Of a stretch of DNA of 64,000 nucleotides, positions 63,617 to 64,000 are shown piece after piece (position 1 is the first letter of the stretch; the number at the start of each line of letters is the position of its first letter). The notes under the pieces were generated by a model. It was not told the DNA's origin, made no database searches, and was given only the letters and a program-made list of their open reading frames with translations. This stretch comes from Acetobacterium wieringae (GTDB lineage: Bacteria > Bacillota > Clostridia > Eubacteriales > Eubacteriaceae). A program made the position numbers and the translations under genes. The DNA is taken from positions 1-64,000 of the forward strand of contig NZ_LKEU01000039.1 in the NCBI RefSeq assembly GCF_001766835.1, read 5' to 3'.

Positions 63617-64000
63617 TTAGATGTTTAATTCCTGACGTTTCTTTTCAATGATGGCATCCAAAGTTTGGGCGGCTGACTGGGCATTGTCATCAATGATCAA
63701 TTGTCCACCAGTGAGGCTTAACATGTCCTGAGTAAATACCTGTACCGCCACCGGGCTGCCGGTTACAAACGGTGGTAAACCCAAATGCAGTGGCAGACCA
63801 AGGGCTAAACCAAAGGCGCCATCAGCCAGTGCTTGTTCTTCCAGCCATTGCGGCGCTGATAAAACCAACGGCAATTGTGGCAGATCAACGCCGATGGCTT
63901 CGGCCAGTTCAGTGGCAACCAGTTCCAGTCGACCAATCGCCAGACAGGGACCAAAGTTTAAAACCGGCGGAATTCCCAGGCTTTCACAGACGGCCCGCAG
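63617..64000 (-). CDS. cooS: Anaerobic CO dehydrogenase catalytic subunit (partial, N-terminal part beyond window)
   Basis: Only the last 127 or so residues are inside the window; the frame is open to the right edge. They contain LNFGPCLAIGRLELVATELA, LPLVLSAPQWLEEQALADG, LPLHLGLPPFVTGSP and a SLTGGQLIIDD tail, matching the C-terminus of Ni-Fe-S CO dehydrogenases (CooS/AcsA). The cysteine in FGPC is 109 residues from the end, the place of the last C-cluster ligand (Cys526 in the 636-residue Carboxydothermus enzyme). Here the surrounding motif is GPCLAIGR rather than the GSCVDNSR I recall from CooS. A related iron-sulfur enzyme cannot be fully excluded from this fragment alone. Confidence 0.82.
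   Translation of the reverse strand: MRAVCESLGIPPVLNFGPCLAIGRLELVATELAEAIGVDLPQLPLVLSAPQWLEEQALADGAFGLALGLPLHLGLPPFVTGSPVAVQVFTQDMLSLTGGQLIIDDNAQSAAQTLDAIIEKKRQELNI

Noticed and set aside
63617..64000. Hybrid-cluster protein (Hcp) as alternative for the partial gene at the right edge
   Set aside because: The HLGLPPFVTGSP segment, the cysteine 109 residues from the end, and the cooF and flavoprotein neighbours fit CO dehydrogenase better.

Overview
The window reads as chromosome of a low-to-moderate GC, monoderm, strictly anaerobic Firmicute of the Eubacteriales, most likely an acetogen close to Acetobacterium. The reasons are the clostridial order of the translation and fatty-acid genes, FabK in place of FabI, a short AccA, a Tad pilus locus with no secretin gene, and a CO dehydrogenase gene (cooS) at the right edge followed by cooF and an FAD/NAD oxidoreductase. 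The genus is an inference from this content; no search was run.

Positions 1-26200, all on the minus strand, are housekeeping. In order of transcription they hold dprA, topA, hslV-hslU, rpsB-tsf, pyrH-frr, the rimP-nusA-rnpM-infB-rbfA-nrnA-truB-ribF translation operon, rpsO, pnp-dut, ftsK-rimO-pgsA and cinA-recA. Several sigma-A promoters (hexamers 17 bp apart) and intrinsic terminators separate the units. recA has a GAAC-N4-GTTC LexA-type box just after its -10.

Positions 26200-38215 (minus) start with an orphan amino-acid-binding lipoprotein and a tandem universal stress protein. The rest is a complete monoderm Tad/Flp pilus locus: cpaA prepilin peptidase, four tandem flp pilin genes of 55 codons, tadE, a tadG-like gene, cpaB, cpaE, cpaF, tadB, tadC, a DUF192 gene and a coiled-coil gene. 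The locus opens with one promoter followed by two nearly identical c-di-GMP-I (GEMM-I) riboswitch aptamers in series, each with its own intrinsic terminator, before cpaA. This double riboswitch is the most interesting regulatory structure in the window. A large membrane protein with a periplasmic sensor and intact GGDEF and EAL domains lies about 2 kb from the riboswitch promoter and could supply or remove the ligand.

Positions 38215-50000 hold a DUF2325/DUF3793 pair with a palindromic operator, the GGDEF-EAL gene, an MFS transporter, a minus-strand operon (histidine phosphatase, ybeY, dgkA, era, recO, glyoxalase-like), an EamA transporter, and a FabK/nitronate-monooxygenase-like gene.

Positions 50000-59900 (plus) are a complete type II fatty-acid synthesis operon led by a FabT-like MarR repressor: fabH, acpP, fabK, fabD, fabG, fabF, accB, fabZ, accC, accD, accA. 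A lone EutL-type bacterial microcompartment shell gene follows with its own promoter and terminator. The last 3.4 kb (minus) carry a zinc-ribbon membrane protein, a cyclophilin, and the cooS (partial)-cooF-oxidoreductase cluster, which probably links CO oxidation to NAD(P) reduction. I saw no tRNA, rRNA, CRISPR array, insertion sequence or prophage.
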